From assembly GCA_025267735.1 (NCBI GenBank), contig CM046308.1, forward strand, positions 39,297,267 to 39,361,266: a DNA stretch of 64,000 nt, written 5' to 3'. Position numbers and translations under genes: made by a program. Source of the DNA: Mactra quadrangularis. Lineage: Eukaryota; Mollusca; Bivalvia; Venerida; Mactridae. The notes beneath the pieces are model-generated. The model did not search any database and was not told the DNA's origin. It worked only from the letters and a program-made list of their open reading frames with translations. Of this stretch, positions 36,701-56,124 are shown one piece after another (the stretch's first letter is position 1; each line of letters begins with the position of its first letter).

Positions 36701-38667
36701 AGTTAAGTACATGCATTCTAATTTCAATTGGTCAGTTAAGCTTTTTATATACACTTGGTCAGTTAAGCCTTCTATATTCATTTGGTCAGTTAAGCTTTAT
36801 ATTTTCATTTGGTCAGTAAAGCATTCAATTTTCATTTGGTCAGTTAAGCTTTATATACTCATATGGTCAGTTAAGCTTCCTATAGACTTTTAGTCAGTTA
36901 AGCCTTCAATTTTCATTTGGTCAGTTAAGTGTTCTATTTTCATTTGGTCAGTTAAGCATTCTATATTCATTTGGTCAGTTAAGCATTCTATTTTCATTTG
37001 GTCAGTTAAGCCTTCTATATTCATTTGGTCAGTTAAGCTTTATATTTTTATTTGGTCAGTAAAGCATTCAATTTTCATTTGGTCAGTTAAGCTTTATATA
37101 CTCATATGGTCAGTTAAGCTTCCTATAGACATTTAGTCAGTTAAGCCTTCAATTTTCATTTGGTCAGTTAAGTGTTCTATTTTCATTTGGTCAGTTAAGC
37201 ATTCTATATTCATTTGGTCAGTTAACCATTCTATTTTTATTTGGTCAGTTAAGCATTCTACATTCATTTGGTCAGTTAAAGATTCTATATTCATTTGGTC
37301 AGTTAAGCATTCTATATTCATTTGGTCAGTTAAGCCTTATATATTCATTTGGTCAGTTAAGCATTCTATATTCATTTGGTCAGTTAAGCCTTATATATTC
37401 ATTTGGTCAGTTAAGCATTCTATATTCATTCAGTTTAGCTTTCAATATTTTGGTAAGTTTAAAAGTTCATATTATTTAATTATTTATCTACAATTGCAAT
37501 AAACAAAATAAATCGAACTTTTCTATATCTGTTTTTTTCAATTTGGTCAGTTATATTTTCATGGTCGAATAACCACTCTATATTTAATTGGTCAGTTAAG
37601 AATTGACATCCTAAAACGCTGACCAGTTGAACATAGAGTGTTTATTGATCCGTGCAATAGTTGGTCAGTAATTCGTTCAATATTCTTTTCGTCAGTTAAG
37701 CGTTTTATAGTTATTTGGCCATTTAATTTGTTAAAAAAAACATCTTATTTCTTATTTTACCAATGACTAAATGGTCAGTAAAGCGTAAGACATTTGTTTG
37801 CTCATTTAACGCTTTTTATTAAAATATAATCCCTTACTCATTTGGTCAGTAAAACAATTTTTATTCATTTTGGTCAGTTAAACATGTTACCCTCATTTGG
37901 TCAGTTAAATATTCTGACATTCAATAATATTCAAATCATTTTCTTCTGACTAAATACCTCTTGTCTTTTTGTTAAGTTCTCTGAAAATATTAATTTGAAA
38001 AATTATTCTTATTGTAAAATCATAAATATCGCTGTCTAATCTTTCTATTTTTAATTAAGTATTTTTTTTAAACATTTTTAAAGATTTTTTTTAAACAAAT
38101 CATTAATTTTTATAATGACATTATTAAATTTGGTAATAAATCACATCATCATCATAAAATATTTAAAAATAATCTAACAATATCAACAAAACACTCAAGC
38201 GATACAGTCATTTTTAATCCCTTCTTTGTTTAACTGGTCAGTTAAGAACATAATTGCACTATATTTAACTCGTCAGTTAAGCGCACTATATTTAACTCGT
38301 CAGTTAAGCGGTCAGTGTTTTAGGATTCGCCCTCATGTGGTCTTGTGGACCTTAATCTTGATTGGGTTACATTGAAACATTTTAACATTAAAGGGCAAAG
38401 GCCCAACATCAAACACTATCATAAAACTAACCTTAATTCCAATTGCAATTATCAATGCAAAAACTCTGAATCAGTTTGCAATTATCCATTTATTACAAAA
38501 AAACACCACTTACGTTTAGATGCATTCAGTAACTCCTTTCCATCATTTATCAAATTTTTTATAGCCTTGCTAGTCCTCTCAAGTTCTTTTTCATGCTCGT
38601 GAAGTTTCGTCCGAAACACCGGACTGTCAGTAAGACAGTCTGAAAATTCTAATGGTTCTAGACCCAT
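27661..38667 (-). CDS. GRAF-family RhoGAP (ARHGAP26/10/42 type), 5' part only: exons 1-2
   Basis: Exon 1 (38667-38514) and exon 2 (27756-27661) encode the first 82 complete residues of a BAR-domain RhoGAP. MGLEPLEFSDCLTDSPVFR followed by KELERTSKAIKNLINDGKEL matches the N-terminus of vertebrate GRAF proteins (MGLxxLEFSDCxxDSPxFR.. ELxxTNKFIKxLIKDGK). Exon 2 (AKAQRQFSTSLTEFNFECIG followed by TDDEI) matches the next BAR segment. Family members are BAR-PH-RhoGAP(-SH3) proteins that bind curved membranes and stimulate GTP hydrolysis on RhoA/Cdc42. Intron 1 is about 10.8 kb and full of transposons, including the 5 kb palindrome at 33267-38331. I could not recognise exon 3 or later anywhere in 1-27660, so the gene very probably continues beyond the left edge. 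The exact paralogue (26, 10, 42 or a pre-duplication gene) cannot be decided from 82 residues. Confidence 0.87.
27789..28072 (-). mobile_element. tRNA-derived SINE, family B (GRAF intron 1)
   Basis: Head at the right: on minus, tttggtagcgcagttggtag with ggttcgaatcccaccc. 3' tail at left: gggtttaacaccgagtaaaa. Confidence 0.8.
28500..28763 (-). mobile_element. tRNA-derived SINE, family B
   Basis: Tail (left) ttggtttaaagccgtagcaa; body ccagtactcacctagccttc; head decayed at the right (tacttactgcgctatccacc). Confidence 0.75.
28965..29232 (-). mobile_element. tRNA-derived SINE, family B, no tail
   Basis: Body ctcacctaacctagatttcc..., a C-run, then a decayed head (ccaactgcacaacagaccca). Confidence 0.7.
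29404..29485. repeat. About 80-bp palindrome, copy 3
   Basis: Arms aggctttagtgcaaaagaat and (inverted) ttacaaccgttttccgctaa followed by gcctgc. Confidence 0.6.
29639..30188. mobile_element. Tc1/mariner-like element remnant (550 bp), TA-flanked
   Basis: Ends are cagtgcccatcaaaagttt / aacttttggtgggcactg with TA on either side (29637-29638, 30189-30190). A fragment beginning agggctcaatatt, like a hAT end, appears just inside the left terminus. An inverted partial copy of the body occurs at about 45781-46075 in ZNF330 intron 5. Confidence 0.7.
30322..30850 (+). mobile_element. tRNA-derived SINE, family B, split by a hAT-like MITE
   Basis: Head start at about 30322-30340 (actgcagttggtagt), MITE at 30341-30623, then the head resumes (gtgcaccggtatttcgaatc), followed by the family B body (aatttgaattttccttcatt) and the tail acacagtgttaa. 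Confidence 0.75.
30341..30623. mobile_element. hAT-like MITE (283 bp) with perfect 8-bp duplication, inside a SINE
   Basis: Ends are cagggtttga / tcaaaccctg. The 8-bp direct repeat ttggtagt occurs at 30333-30340 and 30624-30631. The duplicated target is part of the tRNA-like head (cagttggtagtgcac) of a SINE that resumes at 30624. Confidence 0.85.
31275..31600. repeat. Diverged relative of the 398-bp repeat
   Basis: Shares ordered blocks with 17002-17399 (aatcagattaaa, tcatgttcagctgacattt, gaatattcatgcc-like, gatgaaagctaaaca) but is much diverged. It runs into the 49-bp tandem triplet at 31564. Confidence 0.5.
31564..31710. repeat. 49-bp tandem repeat, three copies
   Basis: Unit gttgacacaaactgtgacat plus 29 further bases, repeated exactly three times with three or four substitutions. 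Confidence 0.9.
31811..32716. mobile_element. Small Foldback-like element (about 0.9 kb) with repeat-bearing terminal inverted repeats
   Basis: Terminal inverted repeats of about 100-110 bp (left to about 31925, right from about 32605) each contain three or more copies of a 22-bp unit with core gtcatttctccactttttag. A perfect 9-bp direct repeat, ccataaaag, flanks it at 31802-31810 and 32717-32725. The interior is very AT-rich with no coding potential. Same architecture as the 5 kb element 0.5 kb to its right, but unrelated sequence. Confidence 0.82.
33258..33266. repeat. 9-bp target-site duplication, left copy (ctcatgtgg)
   Basis: Identical to 38332-38340 at the other end of the 5 kb palindrome. 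The nine bases lie exactly outside the inverted termini. Confidence 0.85.
34170..34920. repeat. 27-bp tandem repeat array, left Foldback arm
   Basis: Roughly 27 units of cttaactgaccaaatgaata plus a short variable end (tagaatg, tataagg, or a clipped variant). Because 27 is divisible by three, the minus strand reads as a repeated nonapeptide (HSIFIWSVK and variants) for 211 codons at 34094-34729. This is a by-product of the repeat, not evidence for a protein. Confidence 0.9.
34930..36240. other. Central spacer of the large Foldback-like element
   Basis: About 1.3 kb of mostly single-copy DNA between the arms. The most GC-rich patch, near 35425-35450, contains a gcgcgcgcc run. The only ORF of note (35301-35624, plus) starts MKSNLDFTSCIHVSW and includes a hydrophobic stretch, but matches no transposase or other family I know. 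Confidence 0.5.
36240..37440. repeat. 27-bp tandem repeat array, right Foldback arm (inverted)
   Basis: Inverted counterpart of the left array (catttggtcagttaagc units). The inner part (36240-36700) is degenerate. Within 36740-37200 a block of about 245-250 bp, including the same variant units, occurs twice in tandem: a higher-order duplication absent from the left arm. Confidence 0.88.
38332..38340. repeat. 9-bp target-site duplication, right copy (ctcatgtgg)
   Basis: Identical to 33258-33266; marks the right insertion boundary of the Foldback-like element. Confidence 0.85.
38514..38667 (-). CDS. GRAF-type RhoGAP exon 1 (start codon, BAR domain start)
   Basis: 154 nt on the minus strand: 51 codons plus one base, ending NASK with donor gtaagtgg. 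An in-frame upstream Met exists at 38691, but the Met at 38667 begins the conserved family sequence MGLxPLEFSDC. NRF1-like and ETS-like sites lie just upstream. Confidence 0.88.
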
Positions 38668-38738
38668 TTTACATGTTTTAATTCCAAACACTTTGCAATT
38701 ATATCAAATGTTTACAATATTAAAATTCAATACAGTCT

Positions 38739-38775
38739 CTTCCGGCTCATTTTAAGTTATGACTCTGCGCATGCG
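38739..38775 (-). promoter_or_regulatory. Probable GRAF promoter core: ETS-like and NRF1-like sites
   Basis: TGCGCATGCG at 38766-38775 matches the palindromic NRF1 consensus, and CCGGAAG (minus strand, 38739-38745) matches the ETS/GABP core. They lie about 70-110 bp upstream of the GRAF start codon, in the position typical of TATA-less metazoan promoters. CpG-containing 10-mers are rare in this AT-rich window, which makes a chance match less likely. Function is inferred. Confidence 0.5.
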
Positions 38776-39120
38776 TCATCGGATCAAAATTTATGATACG
38801 AATTACTTCAAAAGCCTCAAAAAGGTAGGTATATTCTTTCACAAATCACACAGCAGTTATTTCCCTTTACCGAATGGTTTTTCAACGCATGGCGCAAAAG
38901 TTGTAAGGTGATTGATCAATAATTTTTCGGTAGTGTGGCGTATCAGAACAAACCAGTTCGTCACCTTTGAGGTGTACTGTATAGTTGTATTTCAGACGGC
39001 CAAACAAAACTCCTCATGTCAATTACTTCCTGCAGAGACATAGACATCAATGTCTCTGATTCCTGTCAATACTCAAGTAATTAATAACAAAATGAAGTGA
39101 TAATAGTGGAAATTGGGACA

Positions 39121-40190
39121 CTACACTACTACACAAAGCAGCCAGAGGTAAAAAGAAACCTGGAAGAAAACAGCCCAGAAAAGGAGATGTAGATATTATG
39201 GAGGAAGATATTTAAAATGATGAGATTACGGAACATCAAAAAAATCGGGATGAAATCAGCATTGAAGTAACAGAGCAGCCGTTATCAGACATACCAGACC
39301 GGTTCAATGGTTTTTGATGTTTCAGATTCCACTACAAAGCAAATAAGAAAAAGTAGGCCTATAGAATCCATCGGAACATACCTTTCGACAGAAGCTTTTG
39401 ACTTTTGATACGTTTGATAATGGCTGGATAGACGATTCTGTTATTGATTGTGTACAAAACCTTTTACATAAGTAATTTCCGTTCTTCGATGGGTTCCAAT
39501 CTTGTTGTTACGCTCAAAAGCCTTGATTTAGACCTGTATCTGACTTTTTCATCCTGATTTTAAACACCCACCCATTGGACGGATGTCTTCATTGGATAAC
39601 TGTTGCAAATTGCAACGATGCTACATGCCCAATCGTAGGCCTAAGGATGTATGACAGTGGATACTGACGACAGAAAAGCACGTATGTGCTTAATTGCTGA
39701 ATTAAATATATTTGTATTTGTATTTGATACAGTATGAGAGTATCAACAAGTGTGGAACGTTGTGTAGCAAATATAAGATCTATCCTGACACCTAATGATA
39801 CTATAAACATGCGTATCATGAATAACGATGTTCAGCCAAATTTAAACGATTGTGGTTTGTACGCAATTGCATTTGTAGTTTTTTGGCCCATGGACACGAC
39901 CCTGTTAAAATCAGTTATGAAAATGACAAAATTTACCATTTATTAAAATGCATACAGGATGGATACATGTCCGAATTCCCTTGAGTACTCAAATCAAACG
40001 AAGTGCGGAATAAACACAGGCACATAACTTTCCTGTGTTCTGTACATGTAGAATGTCCGATGAAGGATTCATGTTTATTTGCACAAAGTGTCAGCAATAT
40101 ATTCTTCCAATATGTCAAGAAATAAAATTATCAGAAAGACAAACTAAACAATCTAAATCGATAAAATGTCTAAGATGTAGAAATTAAATG
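39121..40190 (+). pseudogene. Decayed C48 (Ulp1/SENP-like) cysteine protease gene, transposon-type
   Basis: Several frames of one decayed coding sequence can be read in order. 39121 onward reads a Lys-rich segment with MEEDI. About 39420 reads WIDDSVIDCVQNLLHK and then FPFFDGFQS after a stop. 39587 onward reads LHWITVANCNDATCP with MYDSGY and then TGA. About 39770-39940 reads PNLNDCGLYAIAFV. About 40055-40187 reads CRMSDEGFMFICTKCQQY with a Cys-rich end. The order HWxTV, then YDS, then NDCG is the His-Asp-Cys arrangement of the C48 Ulp1 family, with the final Cys-rich block resembling a PHD-type tail. The putative catalytic codons are His 39590-39592, Asp 39653-39655 and Cys 39851-39853. Multiple stops and frame changes show it is not functional as read. 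Such proteases are often carried by transposable elements; the parent element is not identified. Confidence 0.65.
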
Positions 40191-40235
40191 TAAAAATTTC
40201 AATCAATCTTGTTTTTATTATGCGTTGTGTCTTAC

Positions 40236-40542
40236 TTAATGCTGATAAATCACGGATTATTACGAAAATCCCGGAAATCACGGATTACCATGGAAAATCC
40301 AGAATTTACGGATTCTATGCAAAAATCACGGACTATTGGCGGAAAAAGTCGGAAATCTCGTATTTTATCTTACCAATTACGGACGATTATTATGGTAAAC
40401 TATGTTGATTTTGTGGATAAATACGTATATTTCAATAGGAATTTCCGAAAATTTGTGAGTTTTAGAGAAAAAAATGTAAAAAACTAGATAAAATATGAAA
40501 ATCCGTGATTTCCGTGAAAATCCGTGATTTGTTAAGGGCGAA
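40236..40542. mobile_element. Palindromic element with aaatcacggatt arms
   Basis: Left dataaatcacggatt-like arm (aaatcacggattattacg..., ccggaaatcacggatt) and the inverted right arm (aaaatccgtgatttccgtga..). The cacggatt motif is repeated inside. It lies between the C48 pseudogene and ZNF330. Confidence 0.55.
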
Positions 40543-40599
40543 TGGCGAGACATCGGATGCCGACACCTGATCGAGCTATCATTCTCTTTAAAAAGCCGG

Positions 40600-41025
40600 A
40601 CTTAACTGTTTTCCCGAGTTGTATATGTCACCATATGTGACCCATATATGAACGTTAAAGAGGATTGTGTACACGAAGGCATTTGTTGATAATACTTCTG
40701 TGAAAAATTGGTTGAAATCCATTTACAAATGTAGATGTAATTGTGAATAGAAAATATTTCTCCATTTATTACACATGTCTAATCGTTGATCAGCTACGAA
40801 AATAATTGTCGTCTGCTCAAAGACATGCTGTCTGCTAAATTTAATATTATATCCATTTTTAAATGGTGGAAATATTGTCTGAATGACAAACAGTTTGTAA
40901 CCAGACGCCGCAAAAACAATTTACTTACTCAATTTTGTCAGAGATACTCATCAATACAGTAGGCCTACTAGTATAATACACATTTCCTTTTATGTCCCTG
41001 GTTTATAAGTTGTGTCTTTAACGGG
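40600..41025. repeat. Repeat in the ZNF330 5' flank, shared with intron 8
   Basis: gtgacccatatatgaacgtt near 40638 and tttataagttgtgtctttaa near 41004-41023 match the ends of 50440-51200. The right end is about 90 bp from the ZNF330 start codon. Confidence 0.5.
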
Positions 41026-41113
41026 ACGTAAAATCTAAGGGAGATAACCGCTGTATGGAGTTTCTGATTAGCTTAACTTATTTAGGTTCGTGAAGTTACT
41101 TAACGGAGCTGTC

Positions 41114-51695
<10,582 letters not shown>

Positions 51696-51734
51696 AGTTT
51701 AAATGAATTGCCTATTTATTGTTGAATTTATAGG

Positions 51735-51740
51735 AATAAA
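51735..51740 (+). terminator. Likely polyadenylation signal of ZNF330
   Basis: A canonical AATAAA hexamer lies 40 nt after the ZNF330 stop codon, followed by a T-rich stretch. In AT-rich DNA this could occur by chance, but the position fits a short 3' UTR. Confidence 0.5.
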
Positions 51741-52689
51741 TTTTAACCAAATTTTTTCTCTACTTCTTTTTACTATGTGAATGATTCAGTAAACAACAAT
51801 TTCTGTTTTGCCAATTTCTTTTTCCAGACATTTAATTGATTGACATCAAATAGCGCATAGTATAACCACTACCCTTCCTTTCTTGATTATTCCAAATTGA
51901 CACTGTAAGTTTTGATTGTTAGCACAAAATCTTTGCACAAAAAATGAATCGAGCAAGTAATGTGCAAAATAATTTGTGCGAAGGATTCAGAGTTAATGAT
52001 TTTAACTCCCAAGCTTGTTTGCATTTTCGGACAAAGAAATGTACATGTTATAGTTATTTTATGCACTCCTTGATGTTCTTCTATGTTTTTGCTGCTTCAA
52101 GAAATTGACAAAAAAAGAATTTGTTTACGTTTGAAGACCACTCGACTATATACCGGGTTATACCCTGACATTGGTGTGTATATTAAGTCTCTGGTTCATA
52201 AAGGCACATACTGTAGCTTTATAAGTAGTGTTCTGACGGAGTCACTGGTTTGAAGCCCACCCAGGCGGATTATAACATGTAAAAATAAGACAAAATGTTG
52301 ATTTCATGCATTGATAAGGCATAAGGAAAAGTTGTTGGGCTTACTTGAAATTTATGATGACTTTGGGTCCAATTTAGATGTAAATAAGACATCAATTAAA
52401 TCTTTGACTGATTGAAGGTAGGTACGAAAAGAAAATGATATCCCTTATCCACGCGACCCACATACATTAGATATTTTCATTATTTTCACATGGAAACAGA
52501 ATGATAAAGACAAAGGCACAAAAATAAAACCGTTACCCTCATTCATGAGGTTTAATGTTTAATAAGAGTATGATGGGTACCAGACAAGTTTCTAAAATGA
52601 TTGACTAAAAAATCTATGGCAGCAGCTGGGATTGAACCAGGTACCTCACCCACCCTATGCCAGCACTGGACCACATCACCACAGAGGCA

Positions 52690-53005
52690 AACTTTGTTAC
52701 CATTGATTTAAGTTGACAACGCCTCCTAATTTATATTCAGGCCAGTATCTTTTTGACCCTTGGTTGGACACGCCTACTTTCTTTTGTACAATAAAGAATA
52801 CCACGCCCCCTGTCTGTCATAATGATAACGCTCTTGCCTTACGAGTAAGGACGGTACCATTGATTTAATTTGATCACGCCTCCAAATTTTATATTCAGGC
52901 CTATATCTTATCAACCTTTGGTTGGACACGCCTACTTTCTTTTGTACAAAAAAGAATACCACGTCCCCCTTTCTGTCATAATGATCACGCCCTCCTGCCG
53001 TTTGC
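52690..53005. repeat. About 160-bp tandem duplication
   Basis: Two consecutive copies starting taccattgatttaa(g/t)ttgac and sharing ttggttggacacgcctactt and gaataccacg. The second starts at about 52855. ORFs here (52774-53022 minus, 52870-53166 plus) come from the repeat. Confidence 0.8.
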
Positions 53006-53257
53006 AAAAAAGTTTTGCTCACTTCAGCGACGTGAATTTTTACAATGTAACTAGTGTGTACACGCTTCTTGGAAAAGTTCTGTTCCGTTCTGTAAACATT
53101 GGGTCTAGTTCAAGATTTTTCAATTATTTGCTCTTCACGCTTTTCAATCTACTAAATGCAAAATAAAATCATAGTTGTTTTGTAACTGTGACCTCTCACA
53201 TTACCATGGTAATTTTACTTCATATCTATTATATATAGTGTCATACTCTAAATTGTC

Positions 53258-53612
53258 CTTAAAGGTACTCATTCACAGATTTCAACTTAAATATCAACTT
53301 TTTCTAAAACTACCTTTATTGTATGGACACATTTTCTGAAGCAGGAAATTAGTTATTGAGATGACAATTTTAATGCAAATGGACATACAACTACAAATGA
53401 TAGTGTTTTAAGTAGTAAAAATCTACCCCGTATGTCACGGTATAGACACTTAATTGCATTTTTTGTGACTTTTATTGAACATATCTTGCAATATATAGGT
53501 CAGTTTGTCTTAAAATATGAAGAGTTAATTTTTTGACAAAATTACAGACACTGAATGCGATTTTAAAAATAGAAAAATCTTAACCAAAATCTGTGTACTA
53601 GTACCTTTAATG
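53258..53612. mobile_element. MITE with ttaaaggtac ends
   Basis: Left ttaaaggtactcattcacag; right, inverted, ctgtgtactagtacctttaa. A partial relative of the left half occurs at about 48690-48850 in ZNF330 intron 8. Confidence 0.65.
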
Positions 53613-54225
53613 CTACATGTATCAAGAATATGTCTATCTTCAAAACTTAACGAGTGTTAAGTCAAAATGGTTTCTACTTCCCAAAACTTTTTCAAACAGT
53701 TTTCGATTTGCACAAGGGAATGTCTGCTAAATTTTGAACACTACTCTTTCCGTTCGATTTGACGACTTTCCATCATTAGCAGATTTTCCGAGCATTCCGC
53801 TCGATATTTAGCAGAGCTTGGAAGACTCACGTGACATTCGCTAAACAATCAACATTCGAAGCATCCTCGATTTTCTTTGCATGCAATCAAGGCTACAACT
53901 ACATGTAAATGAACGGAATTGCCGAGAAGTCCACCCATGATCAAATCTAAAACTGTACATTAGTATACAGGAAGAGCGTATGCCCAAGCATGCACTCAAT
54001 GACCCAGCAAACTGTTTTCGCCATTAATTAACGCATAAGATTACTACTTCTTAAGTCCGTCCGAAATTTCCCCCAGTAACCCTATGATTCTATAAGTTGT
54101 GATAGTTTGCTCTTTATAGCCTGCACAAAAATGAATCAAAATGTTATATTAAAATATATTTTGTGCAGAGGATTACACTTTCGATAAACAGGGCGATGTG
54201 GATATTTTTGGAAGACAAAAAGCAG

Positions 54226-54546
54226 CCCTGCGTTCAGTTACCGCGAACGTTACAAAACGTTCCGTAATGATACATTCGGAACTCATCGGCCATTCGCTGC
54301 GAATAATCTTGGACATATTTAGACGCTATTTTGAAACTACCGGTTTTAAAGTAAACAAATATATGATCGTTTAGGCATTGAGTGATGTTTCGTTTTTAGT
54401 CCGTAAATTTTGAAACATCACTCATTGCCTTAACGATCGCATATTTGTGTATTAGATGATGTTATTCGCAGCGAATGGTCGATGAGTTCCAAATGTATCG
54501 TTATGTAACGTTCTGTAACGTTTTGTGTAATTGAACACGCTACAGG
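54226..54546. mobile_element. Palindromic MITE (about 320 bp) with about 80-bp arms
   Basis: Left arm gttcagttaccgcgaacgtt... and right arm its imperfect reverse complement ending gaacacgctacagg. The centre forms a second nested palindrome, so nearly the entire element can fold. Termini resemble those of 9802-10014 and 27431-27613. Confidence 0.78.
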
Positions 54547-55876
54547 TCAGTAACATTTGTTTCAGTGCTATATTTTTTAATTTTTACTTGGTTCATGAAA
54601 TCGACGAAAATATATGTGTGTTTACCTTAAGAAGACCACGTGAATATATACCCTGTTATCTGTTAACATGTAATGATGGGATATGATTATTTGTATTAAA
54701 ATGTTAACCTACTAATTTAGTACAGTAAAGCAAACCAAAGTTAAATAAATTTTCAGTACCATATTGACTATATAAAATTGTAGCTCCATGGCAGAGTGTC
54801 GGTCTTCAATAGAAAAGTTCAAATATTCAAATCTCATAAAGTAAATAAAGCAATGACTGCCTGATTTTGGTACTATGAGACTCAAATAAACTTTCGTAAT
54901 TTCTGTTGGCAGTTTTATTATTGAAGTTTCTATGATGAATTCTCTTACAGAGTAATATATGTGAAATAATTATTTCAATAGTAGAATCTTCTTTTTCATT
55001 GTAGTACACTTGTTTGTATTGTTGAGGATAAACCTTCCTACTTTGTTGATGTTCTAACGGCAGTCCAGTGGTGAAACACTGATATTAAAGGCAGTACATA
55101 CTAAATTTGTTATTTTTTAAAGAAAAGTCTGATTAAAACTATGTACGAGTCTTTCATTTATCATGCACTTAGTATTATACAATATACTTAATGATACTCA
55201 GCATTTGCTTTCACTGTTATTTCGGTATCTTATTTTGTTCTGATTTTATCTGATGTCATTATTACAAAACTATGAAATAAAATGAAATAAAAAAATACGG
55301 CCTGCACTAGATTTTAACCAATGCAAAATAAATTTATTCCTTGTAAATTCGTCATGTGCAGTCGACTCTACCACCTGAGCTATTTCTGTATTCATTACAG
55401 AGGGCGGACAATAACATTATAAGAATATAAACCTGTAATTTGACCTCCATATTTTCAACAATAACCAAATAAAAAATATGTATCTATACAGGTCGTATTC
55501 TAGATCATGCGTGTTTTTGTTCTTTAAACAAGGGACTTGCCCACTAAATAGGTGAATAAGCTAATGCATGAACAGCACTTTAATGATTTAATCAGGCAAT
55601 TTTTAAGTGTGATATTTATTTTAAATAGTGGGTATGCATATTGTAAAAATTATATAATGATATGTTTATAAAATAAGTGTAAACTAATTAAAGTATAAAA
55701 AATTGTAAAAATAACTCACTCCTAAATATTGGTGTGTAATGAAACTGGCTATGTTTATATACGCAATGTTTACGTGGACGACCTGTAATGCTTCTTTATG
55801 TTATTTATTATTTACATCAATTATGTGCGATTTCGAAGAGGAGGAACAAATAATCTTGGAGATTGCTATACAAGTA

Positions 55877-56124
55877 TTGTTCGTTTTTTCTCAACTGTCA
55901 AAACATGAATAATTTCTCTGTGAATGCGTTTGTTAAAATTATAGTCGTAATACACCCATGAGTTTCCGAAAGTGTGTATTATGATTGAGTAAAGCTTCTT
56001 ACGCCGTTTGATAAGAGTTTTAGTCAAGATATTTTTAATAAAAATTAGGGCGTCAGTACAAAAAACAATGCATTCAGTCACCGTGAAATTATTCAAGCAT
56101 TGACAGTTGAGAAAAAACGGACAA
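55877..56124. mobile_element. Tc1/mariner-like MITE, copy 1 (248 bp)
   Basis: Terminal inverted repeats ttgttcgttttttctcaact / agttgagaaaaaacggacaa, with TA on both sides (55875-55876 and 56125-56126). About 90% similar to 56927-57170 by eye. The minus-strand ORF over this region (55866-56294) is largely the MITE and is not a gene. Confidence 0.82.

Larger units (their letters stand above)
33267..38331. mobile_element. Foldback-like (MULE-type) element, about 5.07 kb, with minisatellite arms
   Basis: The ends are long inverted repeats. The left begins ...cctaaaacactgaccgctta and the right is its reverse complement. The outer roughly 250 bp of the two arms differ at only a few positions. A perfect 9-bp direct repeat, ctcatgtgg, flanks it at 33258-33266 and 38332-38340. 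The inner arms are arrays of a 27-bp unit based on ttaactgaccaaatgaatat (left about 34170-34920, right about 36240-37440, inverted). Between them is about 1.3 kb of non-repetitive DNA (about 34930-36240) with no recognisable transposase; its 107-codon ORF at 35301-35624 has no family I recognise. Long inverted repeats built of direct repeats with 9-bp duplications define Drosophila FB elements, assigned to the Mutator superfamily. The classification is inferred from structure only. It lies in GRAF intron 1, about 180 bp from exon 1. Confidence 0.85.

Noticed and set aside
33267..38331. CRISPR array
   Set aside because: Regular 27-bp repeats lie head to tail without unique spacers, in two inverted arrays, in animal DNA.
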